A DNA stretch of 64,000 bases from Ignavibacteriota bacterium (lineage in GTDB: Bacteria > Bacteroidota > Ignavibacteria > Tepidaquicellales > Tepidaquicellaceae). Location: contig JAPLFJ010000046.1 in the NCBI GenBank assembly GCA_026390735.1, positions 24,034 to 88,033 of the forward strand. The letters are read 5' to 3'. Both the position numbers and the translations under genes were made by a program. The notes under the pieces are model-generated. The model had not been told where the DNA came from, searched no databases, and saw only the letters and a list, made by a program, of their open reading frames with translations. Shown one piece after another: positions 1 to 9,292 of this stretch; within the stretch, counting starts at the first letter, position 1, and the number at the start of each line of letters is the position of its first letter.

Positions 1-400
1 CATGTGAAAGATGGTGCTCGGAATATAACAACTTATCAATTTTTCCTAAAGTGCCAATTGAATTCTTTACGTAATCCTGAATCCATAATTTCACCCCCAA
101 TATTGAAGGTATAGCTTTCTCAAATTGTGCCAAACCATTTTCACCAGTCATTATAAAATTCTTAATAATTCTGTCAAATGACCTTAAAGGATTATCATAA
201 AAAACGATAGCATCTAATTCACCAGGTTCTATAAATGCTTCCTGCAAACAATAATTTATTGCATTTATAGGAAAGCGTGGATCATGCTTTTTCCTCGAGA
301 ATCTTTCTTCCTGTGCAGCAGCAATTATTTCACCATTAGAGATTATAGCCGCAGCTGAATCGTGGTAAAATGCTGAAATGCCTAAAATATTTTTTCCCAT
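1..400 (-). CDS. NodU/CmcH-family carbamoyltransferase, N-terminal part
   Basis: This gene starts at an ATG at 398-400 and runs off the left edge, so only about 133 residues are visible. The protein begins MGKNILGISAFYHDSAAA, the nucleotide-binding start of the NodU/TobZ O-carbamoyltransferase family, continues with AQEERFSRKKHDPRFP, and reaches SEHHLSH at the edge, which carries the family's metal-binding histidines. Such enzymes transfer a carbamoyl group from carbamoyl phosphate to a sugar hydroxyl. It lies 6 nt after the SGNH gene and is probably the next gene of the same operon, so carbamoylation of the glycan is likely. Only the first part of a usually ~550-residue protein is seen. Confidence 0.88.
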   Translation of the reverse strand, partial: MGKNILGISAFYHDSAAAIISNGEIIAAAQEERFSRKKHDPRFPINAINYCLQEAFIEPGELDAIVFYDNPLRSFDRIIKNFIMTGENGLAQFEKAIPSILGVKLWIQDYVKNSIGTLGKIDKLLYSEHHLSH

Positions 401-406
401 TTTAGT

Positions 407-1399
407 TTAATTAAGTTTAATATTATTCATAAAACTGTTGATTTTATCTCTTAAATAGTTTGAGAATACTTCATGACCGTATTTTGTAGGATGGACATCC
501 TTTTCAAACCTGAATTTACGTCTTTCCTGCAATGATAATTCATTAAAATATGGTAACGGATTCCAGATATCGCAATTTGACTCTTTCCCTAATTCAGAAA
601 ACCTTTTCAAATAATTTACAGGGTCTGAAAGACCCTCTGTATAATAATAATGAGGGAATGGTACAATTACAATTTTCTTGTTGTTAAAGCTAACCCAGTC
701 TTTTAAAATACTCTTCATCAATTGCCAGGAATCATTATTCTCTTTATCATATTCCGGATAAGGCTTCCATCTTGTTAATTTATGAAATATACTTTCATAA
801 TTATTCTTAATCAGGAAATTCCTAAGTTGCGGAAACCTGCCCCCAAAATCTATTTTTCTTCTCTCCTCTGAATCAAGTTTACTTATATCAATTGGTTCTT
901 TATCAGGCGGAACATTCTTAAGTATTAAACCTCCATTATCAATCGCAAAATAAGGCTTCATAAAAATCTTCATATTACCTTCACCATCAATAAAATTTCT
1001 ATAGTGTGAAACTATCCTTCTTATATTTTCAACCAGTACATTTATAATTATTAAATCGTAAGATGTGTTTGCCGCATATTCTTTGAATATCAAATATTGC
1101 TGATCAGTACCGCTTCCCGGCAAACCAAAATTATAAACTTCTAAATTATCGTTGTATTTTTCAAGTAAATCAGTAAACCTGAATGAATTTGATACTCCGT
1201 CACCAGCAGTAAATGAATCACCAAACACAAGTATCCTGAATTTATCTGTGCCATTCTTTGTATTAAAATCTCTGTTACACCTGAAACCCACATTATTTGC
1301 TTTAACTAAATAACCACCGTCCTCGTGCAATACCCGCGCCTTTACACCCGGAATAAACCTGTAACCGAAAACGGGATGATATTCAAAAATCTGAGCCAA
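407..1399 (-). CDS. SGNH/GDSL hydrolase family protein
   Basis: A 330-residue protein with the SGNH esterase motifs: GDSFTAGDG at residues 60-68 supplies the nucleophilic serine, and DVHPTKYGH near the C-terminus supplies the Asp-x-x-His pair. I see no signal peptide or strong membrane segment, unlike the three other SGNH proteins in the window, so it may act in the cytoplasm or be released another way. Its role is probably addition or removal of an acyl group on the glycan. The start is TTG; the reading frame has no ATG or GTG between the preceding stop (1415) and the conserved region. It lies between a GT2 gene and the carbamoyltransferase. Confidence 0.72.
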   Translation of the reverse strand: MAQIFEYHPVFGYRFIPGVKARVLHEDGGYLVKANNVGFRCNRDFNTKNGTDKFRILVFGDSFTAGDGVSNSFRFTDLLEKYNDNLEVYNFGLPGSGTDQQYLIFKEYAANTSYDLIIINVLVENIRRIVSHYRNFIDGEGNMKIFMKPYFAIDNGGLILKNVPPDKEPIDISKLDSEERRKIDFGGRFPQLRNFLIKNNYESIFHKLTRWKPYPEYDKENNDSWQLMKSILKDWVSFNNKKIVIVPFPHYYYTEGLSDPVNYLKRFSELGKESNCDIWNPLPYFNELSLQERRKFRFEKDVHPTKYGHEVFSNYLRDKINSFMNNIKLN

Positions 1400-1414
1400 A
1401 TGTAGAAATAGAAA

Positions 1415-2206
1415 TTAGTGTTTAGTTATTAAAAACTTGAACTTTTCAAAATACTTCTTTGGATTTGTTGCGATTTTAAGATATTTATAGTATGCTTTAT
1501 AAATGTAATAAGATAAGCCAATATCATTGTTGGTATATTTTTTGTACATCATATTAATGTTCTTCTTTTTAATATCGGATAACCTGTTTGATCCTGTTAT
1601 AGAATCCTTGTATAACCTGAAATTAGATAAGTAATCATTAATTTTAATTAACTTCTTTGAATTGTATGAGAAATCTAAAAGTATTTCTAAATCCCAGCAA
1701 GAAGTATTTATTGAATTATATCCGCCAACCTTTCTAAAAATTTCCGATTTATGAAAAATTGAAGGTTGATTAAAAGTAACTGCCGAATGCAACAATTTAT
1801 TAAACGATATTTTATCACTGATTATTTTACCGGTTACTTTTCCAGTCTCATCTACAATGTATCCATTTCCGTATATTACATCAGCATTGGTGCTTTTAAA
1901 ATAATTTGCAGCAATTTCAAAGGCATCAGTTATTAAAACGTCATCGGAATTCAAATAACAATATATATCACCAGTAGCGTACTCATATCCTTTATTTAAA
2001 CCATCCGCAGGTCCATTATCATTTTCGAAAATAATCTTGCTGAATTTATCCTTATACTCTAATATTATATCTCTGCTTCCATCAGTGGAGCCTGCATCAA
2101 CAATAATATATTCATAATTTTTATATGACTGATTAATCACAGACTCAATCGTCTCACGAATATACATAGCCTGATTAAAAGAAATTGTTACTATTGAAAA
2201 CTTCAC
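1415..2206 (-). CDS. Glycosyltransferase family 2
   Basis: A 263-residue GT-A enzyme. The N-terminus MKFSIVTISFNQ, the nucleotide-binding DAGSTDGS at residues 37-44 and the metal-binding NSDD (86-89, the DxD equivalent) are all present. It has no membrane anchor, so it should act on the inner face of the membrane, adding one sugar to the lipid-linked glycan. Donor and acceptor cannot be told from sequence. It directly abuts the stop of the acyltransferase at 2207 and precedes the SGNH gene by 15 nt. Confidence 0.85.
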   Translation of the reverse strand: MKFSIVTISFNQAMYIRETIESVINQSYKNYEYIIVDAGSTDGSRDIILEYKDKFSKIIFENDNGPADGLNKGYEYATGDIYCYLNSDDVLITDAFEIAANYFKSTNADVIYGNGYIVDETGKVTGKIISDKISFNKLLHSAVTFNQPSIFHKSEIFRKVGGYNSINTSCWDLEILLDFSYNSKKLIKINDYLSNFRLYKDSITGSNRLSDIKKKNINMMYKKYTNNDIGLSYYIYKAYYKYLKIATNPKKYFEKFKFLITKH

Positions 2207-2800
2207 TTAATCCGACTCTATTCTTTTAATAAATATAGCAGGGTTGCCGCCCCATATTTCATTCGGTGGTATATTCTTAGAAACAACAGAACCTGCTCCA
2301 ATGATAGAATTATTTCCAATTGTAACACCCTTTAAGATAATACTATGACCGCCTATAAATACACCTTTGCAAATCCTGACTTCTTTTTTATTAGATTTAA
2401 AACTGTTTGGATGTCCTATAATCCTGTTTTTTGATTCTAAAGGATGAAAATCTGTGTCGTATATTTTGCAGCCTCCTCCAATCAGAACATCATCTTCTAT
2501 TATTATTTTTTCAAAAGCTACTATAGATGTATTTGAAATCCCTACTCTGTCACCAATTCTAAGTTCTGCATCCTTGCCTACCCAAAACTGCAATTTACTA
2601 TCCCCGCCTATGGGATTATATTTTTGACCTGATATTAGATATATCTTCGACCCTAAATTTATGGACCCCATATTGTTTATTCTAATAATACCTTTAATTT
2701 TAGGTATAGAATTAGTTTTAACTTTCTTAGTCTTTAGTATAATATAATTGACTACAAAATTTATAGTTCTGTTTATTATTTTTAATAATAGATTATTCAT
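2207..2800 (-). CDS. Left-handed beta-helix (hexapeptide) acyltransferase
   Basis: A 197-residue protein with repeated I/V-G-x-x-x hexapeptides in its second half and the signature DTDFHP, followed by GVFIGGHSIILKGVTIG and GAGSVVSKNIP. These are typical of WcaF/maltose-acetyltransferase-like O-acetyltransferases that use acetyl-CoA. The His in DTDFHP is the probable catalytic base. Its first codons overlap the end of the ligase/polymerase gene by 8 nt, so translation is probably coupled. The substrate is unknown; acetylation of a glycan sugar is the reasonable guess. Confidence 0.8.
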   Translation of the reverse strand: MNNLLLKIINRTINFVVNYIILKTKKVKTNSIPKIKGIIRINNMGSINLGSKIYLISGQKYNPIGGDSKLQFWVGKDAELRIGDRVGISNTSIVAFEKIIIEDDVLIGGGCKIYDTDFHPLESKNRIIGHPNSFKSNKKEVRICKGVFIGGHSIILKGVTIGNNSIIGAGSVVSKNIPPNEIWGGNPAIFIKRIESD

Positions 2801-4340
2801 TATTATCTTTTCCCTTAAAGTTCAAATCATTATTACTTACAACATACAATATTCCGCCAATTATCCAGAAATAAACCGGTATAGCAAAATCTTCTATTGC
2901 GTTCCAGAACAAACTCCATCCAAACAGAGCAAATGAAAGACCTACAAATCCTATAAAAGTTGAATGCCAGAAAGTATTATAATAAATATACCTGTTTCTT
3001 AAAACATATTTATAAGGTATCAAATAAATCGAAAAGAATAATATGTATCCAATAATTCCAATTTCACCTGTTATACCAACAAAATTATTCGTAGGATATG
3101 CTAGCATATTACCTGTATACTTTTGCGTGAAATATAAAGGATTTGAAAGAATTTGTTCCATATAAGATTTATTGTCAACCATTGATGCACCTGATAAATA
3201 ACCACCTGGACCAAGTCCTAAAAATGGATTCATGCTGCCATTCAATATATTATCGAATAGAATCTCAAATGTTCTTATCTTTGGCGTTTCCAGAATGCCA
3301 ATTTCACCAAATACTTGTTCGGTCATGCTTACATTGTATGTTATAACACCATCATATCCTTTTAATTCTGGTGAAACGAACAATACGAGTAAGAACATTG
3401 AAATAATAACAAAGGATAAGCCAAAAATAAAATTAGTCTGAAGTCTTTTTAATCCTAATGTTTCAGGATTCAATATCAACCATAAAGCAAATGGAATTGA
3501 AAAGAATAAAATAACCGCCGTCTGTAATCCACTTTGGGCAGATAATATTCCATATACTAAAACCATCACAAACCATAAATATTTTTTTGACCTTGTAATA
3601 ATAAACTCAGAAAAGACTATAAACAGTGCATAGAACATAATTTGTACAGTCAGATTATTAAACGGAAAGCAGAAACTTCCTGTGAACAAATCACCCAATA
3701 ATAATTCACCTTGAACAACCAATTGCCAGAAGTCTATAAAAGTTAATACAATTTGCATTGGAAATATTATTAAAAGCACAAACCCAAAATACTTTTTAAG
3801 TTCACCTTCTTCCCAGTTAATTATTATAATAAGCAAGAAAAATAATAGTGGCCGGAAAAACTGCATTATAAATAGTAGCATTTTATAATATCCACTACTA
3901 TTAAGTAATCCGGATGTAACAATTAGAATAAGAATAAATAAACTCAAGACAATTAGCCTGTTAAATTCTTTGGGTACTCTGAGCGTTTTTGGTATTTGTT
4001 TTAAAATTGCTAGAAAAAGATAAACAAATATAAAGTTATGAGAATTCGCAACAAATGTCGCAGAAATAGGCATACGTTTCCAGAAATTTACAAAGAACAA
4101 GGAGTTTTCAATATTTGTTGTATCAACAAAATAGTACCTATATGAAATTATCGCAGTCGCAATATAAAGGACTAAAATAGGTTTATCTATTGTCATAACA
4201 ATCAATATTAAACAAACTACCATAAACACTATCATATTTTGTGGTAATGTAAATATTAATCCTAAAATTATTAAATACTTAAATGGCTCTTTAAGGTTTT
4301 TATACTTTAATATATCTTCAATTTTTGTATATTCTTCCAT
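2793..4340 (-). CDS. O-antigen ligase / polymerase-like membrane protein
   Basis: A 515-residue protein with about eleven or twelve hydrophobic segments and a large loop in the second half containing NPFLGLGPGGYLSGAS, which fits the WaaL/Wzy (O-antigen ligase) superfamily. These proteins join or polymerise undecaprenyl-linked glycans on the periplasmic side. The window encodes an ABC-type exporter and no flippase, and the ABC route needs a ligase but no polymerase, so a WaaL-type role is the simpler reading; a Wzy role cannot be excluded. It is followed with overlap by the acyltransferase and preceded 1 nt away by the DUF2304 gene. Confidence 0.65.
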   Translation of the reverse strand: MEEYTKIEDILKYKNLKEPFKYLIILGLIFTLPQNMIVFMVVCLILIVMTIDKPILVLYIATAIISYRYYFVDTTNIENSLFFVNFWKRMPISATFVANSHNFIFVYLFLAILKQIPKTLRVPKEFNRLIVLSLFILILIVTSGLLNSSGYYKMLLFIMQFFRPLLFFLLIIIINWEEGELKKYFGFVLLIIFPMQIVLTFIDFWQLVVQGELLLGDLFTGSFCFPFNNLTVQIMFYALFIVFSEFIITRSKKYLWFVMVLVYGILSAQSGLQTAVILFFSIPFALWLILNPETLGLKRLQTNFIFGLSFVIISMFLLVLFVSPELKGYDGVITYNVSMTEQVFGEIGILETPKIRTFEILFDNILNGSMNPFLGLGPGGYLSGASMVDNKSYMEQILSNPLYFTQKYTGNMLAYPTNNFVGITGEIGIIGYILFFSIYLIPYKYVLRNRYIYYNTFWHSTFIGFVGLSFALFGWSLFWNAIEDFAIPVYFWIIGGILYVVSNNDLNFKGKDNNE

Positions 4341-4341
4341 T

Positions 4342-4689
4342 TTACCTTTCTAAATCTCTTATTCTTTTTTCCAAAATTGCCGTAAAACTTATTAATTCCT
4401 TTGTTTGGTCATTTAACCTAACAACTTTTGAACTTAGGAATAAAACATAAATCAGCAAAAAACCGATAACCGTAATATAAATAATATTTTCTGCATAAAA
4501 ACCAAATACCGTTCTGGAGAAATATACATAAACTCCTTGAAATAATGGTATTGAAATTAAATATAAAGCTAATAACAACCATAGAACAGAGTATGATGGG
4601 CTTAATTTTCTTTTTCTTATAATGTACAGAATAAATAAGAAAAAAATTAAACCAACAATAAGTGAAAATAATTGAAGCTTAAAGCTCAT
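4342..4689 (-). CDS. DUF2304 small membrane protein
   Basis: A 115-residue protein with three hydrophobic helices (about residues 4-24, 31-50 and 66-88) and a charged C-terminal tail. Its pattern, including the LSPSYSVLWLLLAL segment, matches DUF2304. DUF2304 genes usually sit next to dolichol-phosphate-mannose-synthase-like GT2 genes, and here the 3' end of such a gene overlaps it by 11 nt. The likely role is a membrane partner or anchor for that GT2, which lacks its own C-terminal membrane domain. This is inference from context; no activity has been defined for the family. Confidence 0.7.
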   Translation of the reverse strand: MSFKLQLFSLIVGLIFFLFILYIIRKRKLSPSYSVLWLLLALYLISIPLFQGVYVYFSRTVFGFYAENIIYITVIGFLLIYVLFLSSKVVRLNDQTKELISFTAILEKRIRDLER

Positions 4690-5446
4690 GATTTTTTCTC
4701 CATTCTTTTTGAATCTGCTTTTTTATTAAAAGACATCCTGCAATGTTAACCATTCCGTAAATTGGATACAAAAAAGCATTAAAAATATTGTACAAAGACT
4801 TTCCGTGCTGTCTTTCTCTCATTTCAACTGCAACTTCTTTAATTTTTGCACCCGAAAAATGACTTAGTAAATGAGTTTGGTTTGGGTCATTAATCTCATT
4901 TTTATAATACCTGGAAAAGAAATTTATGATATTTCTGTCAAAAGCTATAAATCCCGATGTCACATCTTTAATTTTATAACCAATAATTAATGATATTAGA
5001 AATGAAAATAGATTAATTCCCATTCTTCTGAACATATACGACTGAAATCCCTTATTGTTCAAAAATCTTGATCCAATTACCTGGTTTGCTTCACCTTTAA
5101 TTATTGGTTCAATAATTTTATGAATTTCTACAGCTTTATGCTGTCCGTCCCCGTCAAACTGACAAACTATATCATAATTATTAAGATATGCATACAGGAG
5201 ATATGACTTCCAGGTCCCATTAATGTCATCATTTATACAATGCCTGATGTATGGAATATTATTTATTCTGCATATTTCAGATGTGTTATCGTATGAGCCA
5301 TTTTCGACTATCAGAATATCATAACCAAAGTTATTTTCATTTAAGTCATCATACACTTTCTTAATACTCTTTTCTTCATTATATGAAATTACTGCTACCA
5401 ATATTTTGGTGTTTTTCAACTCCGTCTTAGTTAATTCAAGGTTCAT
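4679..5446 (-). CDS. GT2 glycosyltransferase, DPM1/polyprenyl-phosphate type
   Basis: A 255-residue GT-A enzyme starting at the ATG at 5446. It has VAVISYNEEKSI near the N-terminus, VENGSYDNT as the nucleotide-binding motif and FDGDGQH as the metal site, the usual signature of polyprenyl-phosphate hexose synthases. The C-terminal part has a few hydrophobic stretches but no clear two-helix anchor, which the adjacent DUF2304 protein could provide. It may load a sugar on polyprenyl phosphate or transfer it to the growing glycan. It overlaps the upstream PglD-like gene by 4 nt and the downstream DUF2304 gene by 11 nt. Confidence 0.8.
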   Translation of the reverse strand: MNLELTKTELKNTKILVAVISYNEEKSIKKVYDDLNENNFGYDILIVENGSYDNTSEICRINNIPYIRHCINDDINGTWKSYLLYAYLNNYDIVCQFDGDGQHKAVEIHKIIEPIIKGEANQVIGSRFLNNKGFQSYMFRRMGINLFSFLISLIIGYKIKDVTSGFIAFDRNIINFFSRYYKNEINDPNQTHLLSHFSGAKIKEVAVEMRERQHGKSLYNIFNAFLYPIYGMVNIAGCLLIKKQIQKEWRKNHEL

Positions 5447-6033
5447 AATTCCTGGCTTTTATTATTTGCAACATTCTTCACAATTTGATTCGCTTTAATG
5501 AATACATCATTAGGAACATCTGTATGATCCACAACAACAGAATTTGCACCAATAAAACAATTATTTCCAATTGAAGAGAAACCGCACACAGTAGCATTAG
5601 GCGAAATAAATGAATTATTCCCAATCACTGAATCGTGACTGATAACCGTTCCAGGCCATAAAACAGACAATGTTCCGACTTTTGCATTAAAGTCTATATT
5701 CACACCCGACATGATAATAGCCCCTTCATCAATTAAAGCAGTGTCACAGATATAAGAATTTGGATGAATTACAGATGCAAATTTATAACCAGATGATTTC
5801 ACATCATTGTACAGTTTCCATCTGTTTTTTAAATCAGTATAACCAATCCCCATAACAATCTCTGCTTGTTTAGTACTGTATATTTCTTTAACATCCTCAA
5901 ATGAACCTAAAATACTTTCACCTTCAGATATATCACTTATGAACCCAAGAAATTCATAATCTGTATATCTTATCAGATTTTTAAGTATTCTGCCAAAATC
6001 ACCCGCACCATATATAAGAACTTTCTTTCTCAT
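5443..6033 (-). CDS. PglD/NeuD-family sugar N- or O-acyltransferase
   Basis: A 196-residue protein with an N-terminal Rossmann-like domain (IYGAGDFGR at residues 7-15) and a C-terminal left-handed beta-helix rich in hexapeptides (VIGNNSFISPNATVCG, GNNCFIGANSVV). The helix contains the SHDSVIG segment whose His matches the catalytic base of PglD. PglD-type enzymes N-acetylate UDP-4-amino sugars; NeuD-type enzymes O-acetylate sialic acids. The upstream genes include a LegB-like dehydratase and a DegT aminotransferase, so a 4-amino-4,6-dideoxy sugar nucleotide is the more probable acceptor. It overlaps the downstream GT2 by 4 nt. Confidence 0.78.
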   Translation of the reverse strand: MRKKVLIYGAGDFGRILKNLIRYTDYEFLGFISDISEGESILGSFEDVKEIYSTKQAEIVMGIGYTDLKNRWKLYNDVKSSGYKFASVIHPNSYICDTALIDEGAIIMSGVNIDFNAKVGTLSVLWPGTVISHDSVIGNNSFISPNATVCGFSSIGNNCFIGANSVVVDHTDVPNDVFIKANQIVKNVANNKSQEL

Positions 6034-6039
6034 AGCAAT

Positions 6040-7161
6040 TTACTGCGTTTCATTGTTTTTGTATATAACATATCCGTGTCTGTTCAAACTATTAGTTACA
6101 GGTTTAAGAATATCCCCTTTAGTGCAATAAATTTCCTTCTTTACAATATCATTTTCATTAATACTGGTATCTAAAGTGTTTCCATCAAAAACACCTTCAC
6201 CGAAATCATAATATTTTATACCTGACGCACCATTGCATTTTAAACTAATTTCCGGCTTAAGACCTAAACATATATCTATCAACGCACTCTCCATGTTAAA
6301 ACCCGTTGATAAAGGTGTAAGATGCGATGTAATAAAATCACCTCCTAACCTCCCGCCAATTTCAATTATTTTTATATCATCACCATTAATCTTTAACTCA
6401 GTATGGCAGGCACAATTGTCTAATCCAATTGTGCTAATTGTTTTTTTAATTAATTCATTAATTTTTTCTTTTTCTGATATCGTAAGATTTGCAGGCTGTT
6501 TATGACCCATTTCTACATTATATGGAGCATCGGAAACAACTTTATCGGTATATTGAATTATTTGTGTTTCCCCACCAAATGTTAAACTTTCAATACTTAA
6601 TTCTCTCCCTTTTAAGTATTCTTCCACAATAACACTTCCATCGGTTGAAAACACTTTAGTTTTTTCATAATTGTTAATCAAATCCTCTTTACTTTCGCAT
6701 AACACCACTCCTCTGCTTCCGGAACTGTCACTTGGTTTTATGATTAAAGGATATTCAATACCTTTAATTTCCATCAGTTCCTTCAAAGTATTAACCCGAA
6801 TTCCATTTGCACAAGGTATATTGTTTTGTAGGAAACATTTTTTCATTTCATACTTATTTGTCGCAATCTTAATACTTTCTTCAGATGGGAAATTAAAAGC
6901 GAATTCTTTTGCTACTTTTGCCATCATTCTTAAAGGTTTATCGGTTGATGAAGTAATAATGCCATTAAAATTATATTCTCTTATGATTGAACCTGTTCTT
7001 AAATAGTCATTACCTGAAACAACAATAAACTTATCAGCAATATTCTTTGAATATGCGTTTTCATCAGGGTCTATTGCAATTGTATAAATACCTTTTTCCT
7101 TAGCAACACTAATTAGGGATTCTTGTAATTCACCTGCACCAAAAATCAGTATTGAATCCAT
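6040..7161 (-). CDS. ATP-grasp ligase
   Basis: A 373-residue ATP-grasp enzyme. The N-terminal pre-ATP-grasp domain has GAGELQESLI and the later TSSTDKPLRM. The ATP-grasp domain shows IIKPSDSSGSRGV, EEYLKGRELSIES and the metal-binding EIGGRLGGDFI. Such enzymes ligate a carboxylate to an amine or thiol through an acyl phosphate. It sits between an aminotransferase that should make an amino sugar and a PglD-like acyltransferase, so I infer that it may attach an amino acid or other carboxylate to that amino sugar. A paralogue with the same architecture is at 28324-29436 in a second amino-sugar block. Confidence 0.8.
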   Translation of the reverse strand: MDSILIFGAGELQESLISVAKEKGIYTIAIDPDENAYSKNIADKFIVVSGNDYLRTGSIIREYNFNGIITSSTDKPLRMMAKVAKEFAFNFPSEESIKIATNKYEMKKCFLQNNIPCANGIRVNTLKELMEIKGIEYPLIIKPSDSSGSRGVVLCESKEDLINNYEKTKVFSTDGSVIVEEYLKGRELSIESLTFGGETQIIQYTDKVVSDAPYNVEMGHKQPANLTISEKEKINELIKKTISTIGLDNCACHTELKINGDDIKIIEIGGRLGGDFITSHLTPLSTGFNMESALIDICLGLKPEISLKCNGASGIKYYDFGEGVFDGNTLDTSINENDIVKKEIYCTKGDILKPVTNSLNRHGYVIYKNNETQ

Positions 7162-7193
7162 TTACTATATAATTCTTATAAATTTGTTTATAA

Positions 7194-8318
7194 TCAAAAA
7201 TAACTTTTAACTTTGTTTGATATATACTCGATGTTTTCATTTATTAAACTTGAGTACATTGGTAATGTAATTTCACATTTTGAGATATATTCTGTTAAAG
7301 GTAATACATTATCTGCATTATAGAAAATTTCAAATTTATGAACTGATGGATAATGGACACTTGTTTGAATTCCTGCATCTCTTAAGTGCTCTCTGATTAT
7401 ATTCCTTTTTTCTTTTGTTGAATTCCTTAATACGATTGGGAATATATAGTTAGATGAGAATTCACTTCTTTCTTTGAATGGTATAATAATACTTTCAATA
7501 TCACATAAATTATCTATATACATTTTTCGTATTTCCGACCTTTTCTTTAAATCATCTTCTAATTTTTTTAACTGAACAATCCCAATCGATGCCCTTATAT
7601 CATCCATCCTGTAATTGTATCCGGGATTCACAACATCATATTCAGTAGCATGTCCTTTAGCTCTTTCAAAAGACATCGTTGTCATTCCGTGTGACCGTAA
7701 TAGTTTTGCCTTTTCATAGTATTCCTGATTATCTGTTATCAACATCCCGCCTTCACCTGTGGATATATTCTTGTTGGAAAAGAAACTGAAACAACCTATA
7801 TCACCGATAGTTCCAAGCTTTTTTCCTTTGTATTCAGATAATGGCCCATGACAGGCATCTTCAATTACTCTAAGATTATGCTCTTTTGCAATTCGCATTA
7901 TTTCATCCATATCGCATGCAAAACCACCGTAATGCATCACTATAATTGCTTTTGTTCTTTCTGTGATCAATGATTTGATTTTTACTGGGTCAATGTTCAA
8001 ATCCTCATAACTTTTAACGTCGCAAAAGACTGGTGTAGCATTTACATATTTTATGCAGTTTGCAGTTGCTACAAATGTTAATGAAGGACAAATAACTTCA
8101 TCCCCTTCACCAATCCCAAGTATCAACATTGCAAGATGTAATGCCGACGTGCAACTGCTTAATGATACCGCATACTTGCTGCCAAGCATACTTGAGAATA
8201 AGTCCTCAAATTCTTTGCACTTTGGTCCTGTGGTTATCCATTTAGACCTTAATGTATCTATAACAGCTTTTTCCTCAGCCTCATCAAAGTTCAAATCAAA
8301 TAAAGGAATATTCATCAT
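7194..8318 (-). CDS. DegT/DnrJ/EryC1/StrS sugar aminotransferase
   Basis: A 374-residue PLP enzyme of the sugar aminotransferase family. VIEDACHG (Asp154) binds the pyridine nitrogen and FFSNKNISTGEGG (Lys183) carries the Schiff-base lysine. It should transfer an amino group, normally from glutamate, to C4 of a 4-keto-6-deoxy sugar nucleotide. The keto sugar would come from the LegB-like dehydratase, whose 3' end overlaps this gene by 4 nt. LegC and PglE are related enzymes; the sequence alone does not separate them. The gene begins with two ATGs in a row (8318 and 8315). Confidence 0.86.
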   Translation of the reverse strand: MMNIPLFDLNFDEAEEKAVIDTLRSKWITTGPKCKEFEDLFSSMLGSKYAVSLSSCTSALHLAMLILGIGEGDEVICPSLTFVATANCIKYVNATPVFCDVKSYEDLNIDPVKIKSLITERTKAIIVMHYGGFACDMDEIMRIAKEHNLRVIEDACHGPLSEYKGKKLGTIGDIGCFSFFSNKNISTGEGGMLITDNQEYYEKAKLLRSHGMTTMSFERAKGHATEYDVVNPGYNYRMDDIRASIGIVQLKKLEDDLKKRSEIRKMYIDNLCDIESIIIPFKERSEFSSNYIFPIVLRNSTKEKRNIIREHLRDAGIQTSVHYPSVHKFEIFYNADNVLPLTEYISKCEITLPMYSSLINENIEYISNKVKSYF

Positions 8319-9286
8319 ACGTTATATATATCAGATTTATACAAATGAATGTTATCTTTTAAAAAATTAATCGTATTCATTAATCCGGCTTTTAAAACTG
8401 TTTTTGGTGTCCACTCAGTATTCTCTAAAATCTTTCTGTTATCACATAATAATCTTGTTACTTCGCTCTTCTCAGGTCTTATTCTTTCATCTTTATTTAT
8501 TATCGTAACATCCCCTGCTAATTCAGAAATCATTTTTATTAAATCAGATACCGATATTTCTTTAGCATTGCCAATATTTGTAATTTCGCCGAATAACTTG
8601 TCACTTTTATATATACTTAAAAAACCGTTTGCGGTGTCATTTACGTAGGTAAAATCTCTCGTTGGAGTCAAATTTCCTAACTCTATAGTCTTCTTTCCTT
8701 CTAATATTTGTATAATAGTACCTGGAATAATTGCTCTTGCTGATTGTCTGGGACCGTATGTGTTAAACGGCCTTACCACTTTTACGGGTAATTCAAAACT
8801 TCTGTAATAGCTTAACGCCAGCTCATCAGCACCAATTTTTGTTGCAGAATAAGGCGACTGCCCTGCTAATGGATGTTTTTCATCAATCGGTACATACTGT
8901 GCACTGCCGTATGTTTCACTCGTCGAAGTTACTAATACTTGCTTCAGATTTAAATGCCTGGCAGACTCAAGAACGTTGTATGTACCTTCTATGTTTGTTC
9001 TTATGTATGCTAATGGTGATACGTAAGAATAAGGTATTCCTATTAATGCTGCAAGATGGAACACTGCATCGCAGCCCTCCATTGCTTTTTTAACTGAATC
9101 ATAATCACGGATGTCACCGCTTACAACTTCAATATCATTTTTATATTTTGAATTTTCGAGCCAGCCCCAGTTATTCCTGGAATTGTACCTGACAAATGCT
9201 TTTACGTCATAACCTTTTTCAACACATAATTCTGTTAAATGTGAACCAATAAATCCGCCTGACCCTGTAATTAATAAATTCCCCAT
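8315..9286 (-). CDS. legB: LegB-like nucleotide-sugar 4,6-dehydratase (SDR)
   Basis: A 323-residue extended SDR protein. GSGGFIGSH near the N-terminus binds NAD, and SPYSATKIGADE holds the Tyr-x-x-x-Lys pair. Several stretches recall LegB closely: YNSRNNWGWL, AALIGIPYSY, RPFNTYGPRQSARA and LTPTRDFTYV. LegB makes a 4-keto-6-deoxy sugar nucleotide from GDP- or UDP-GlcNAc on the way to legionaminic acid. No LegG or second NeuB-type synthase is present, so here the product more likely ends as a 4-amino-4,6-dideoxyhexose. The nucleotidyltransferase just upstream could provide the NDP sugar. Confidence 0.75.
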   Translation of the reverse strand: MGNLLITGSGGFIGSHLTELCVEKGYDVKAFVRYNSRNNWGWLENSKYKNDIEVVSGDIRDYDSVKKAMEGCDAVFHLAALIGIPYSYVSPLAYIRTNIEGTYNVLESARHLNLKQVLVTSTSETYGSAQYVPIDEKHPLAGQSPYSATKIGADELALSYYRSFELPVKVVRPFNTYGPRQSARAIIPGTIIQILEGKKTIELGNLTPTRDFTYVNDTANGFLSIYKSDKLFGEITNIGNAKEISVSDLIKMISELAGDVTIINKDERIRPEKSEVTRLLCDNRKILENTEWTPKTVLKAGLMNTINFLKDNIHLYKSDIYNV

Positions 9287-9292
9287 TAATTT

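Noticed and set aside
7194..9286. A second complete nonulosonate (legionaminic acid) pathway
   Set aside because: Only LegB-like and aminotransferase genes are present in this block; no LegG, LegI or LegF homologue is beside them.
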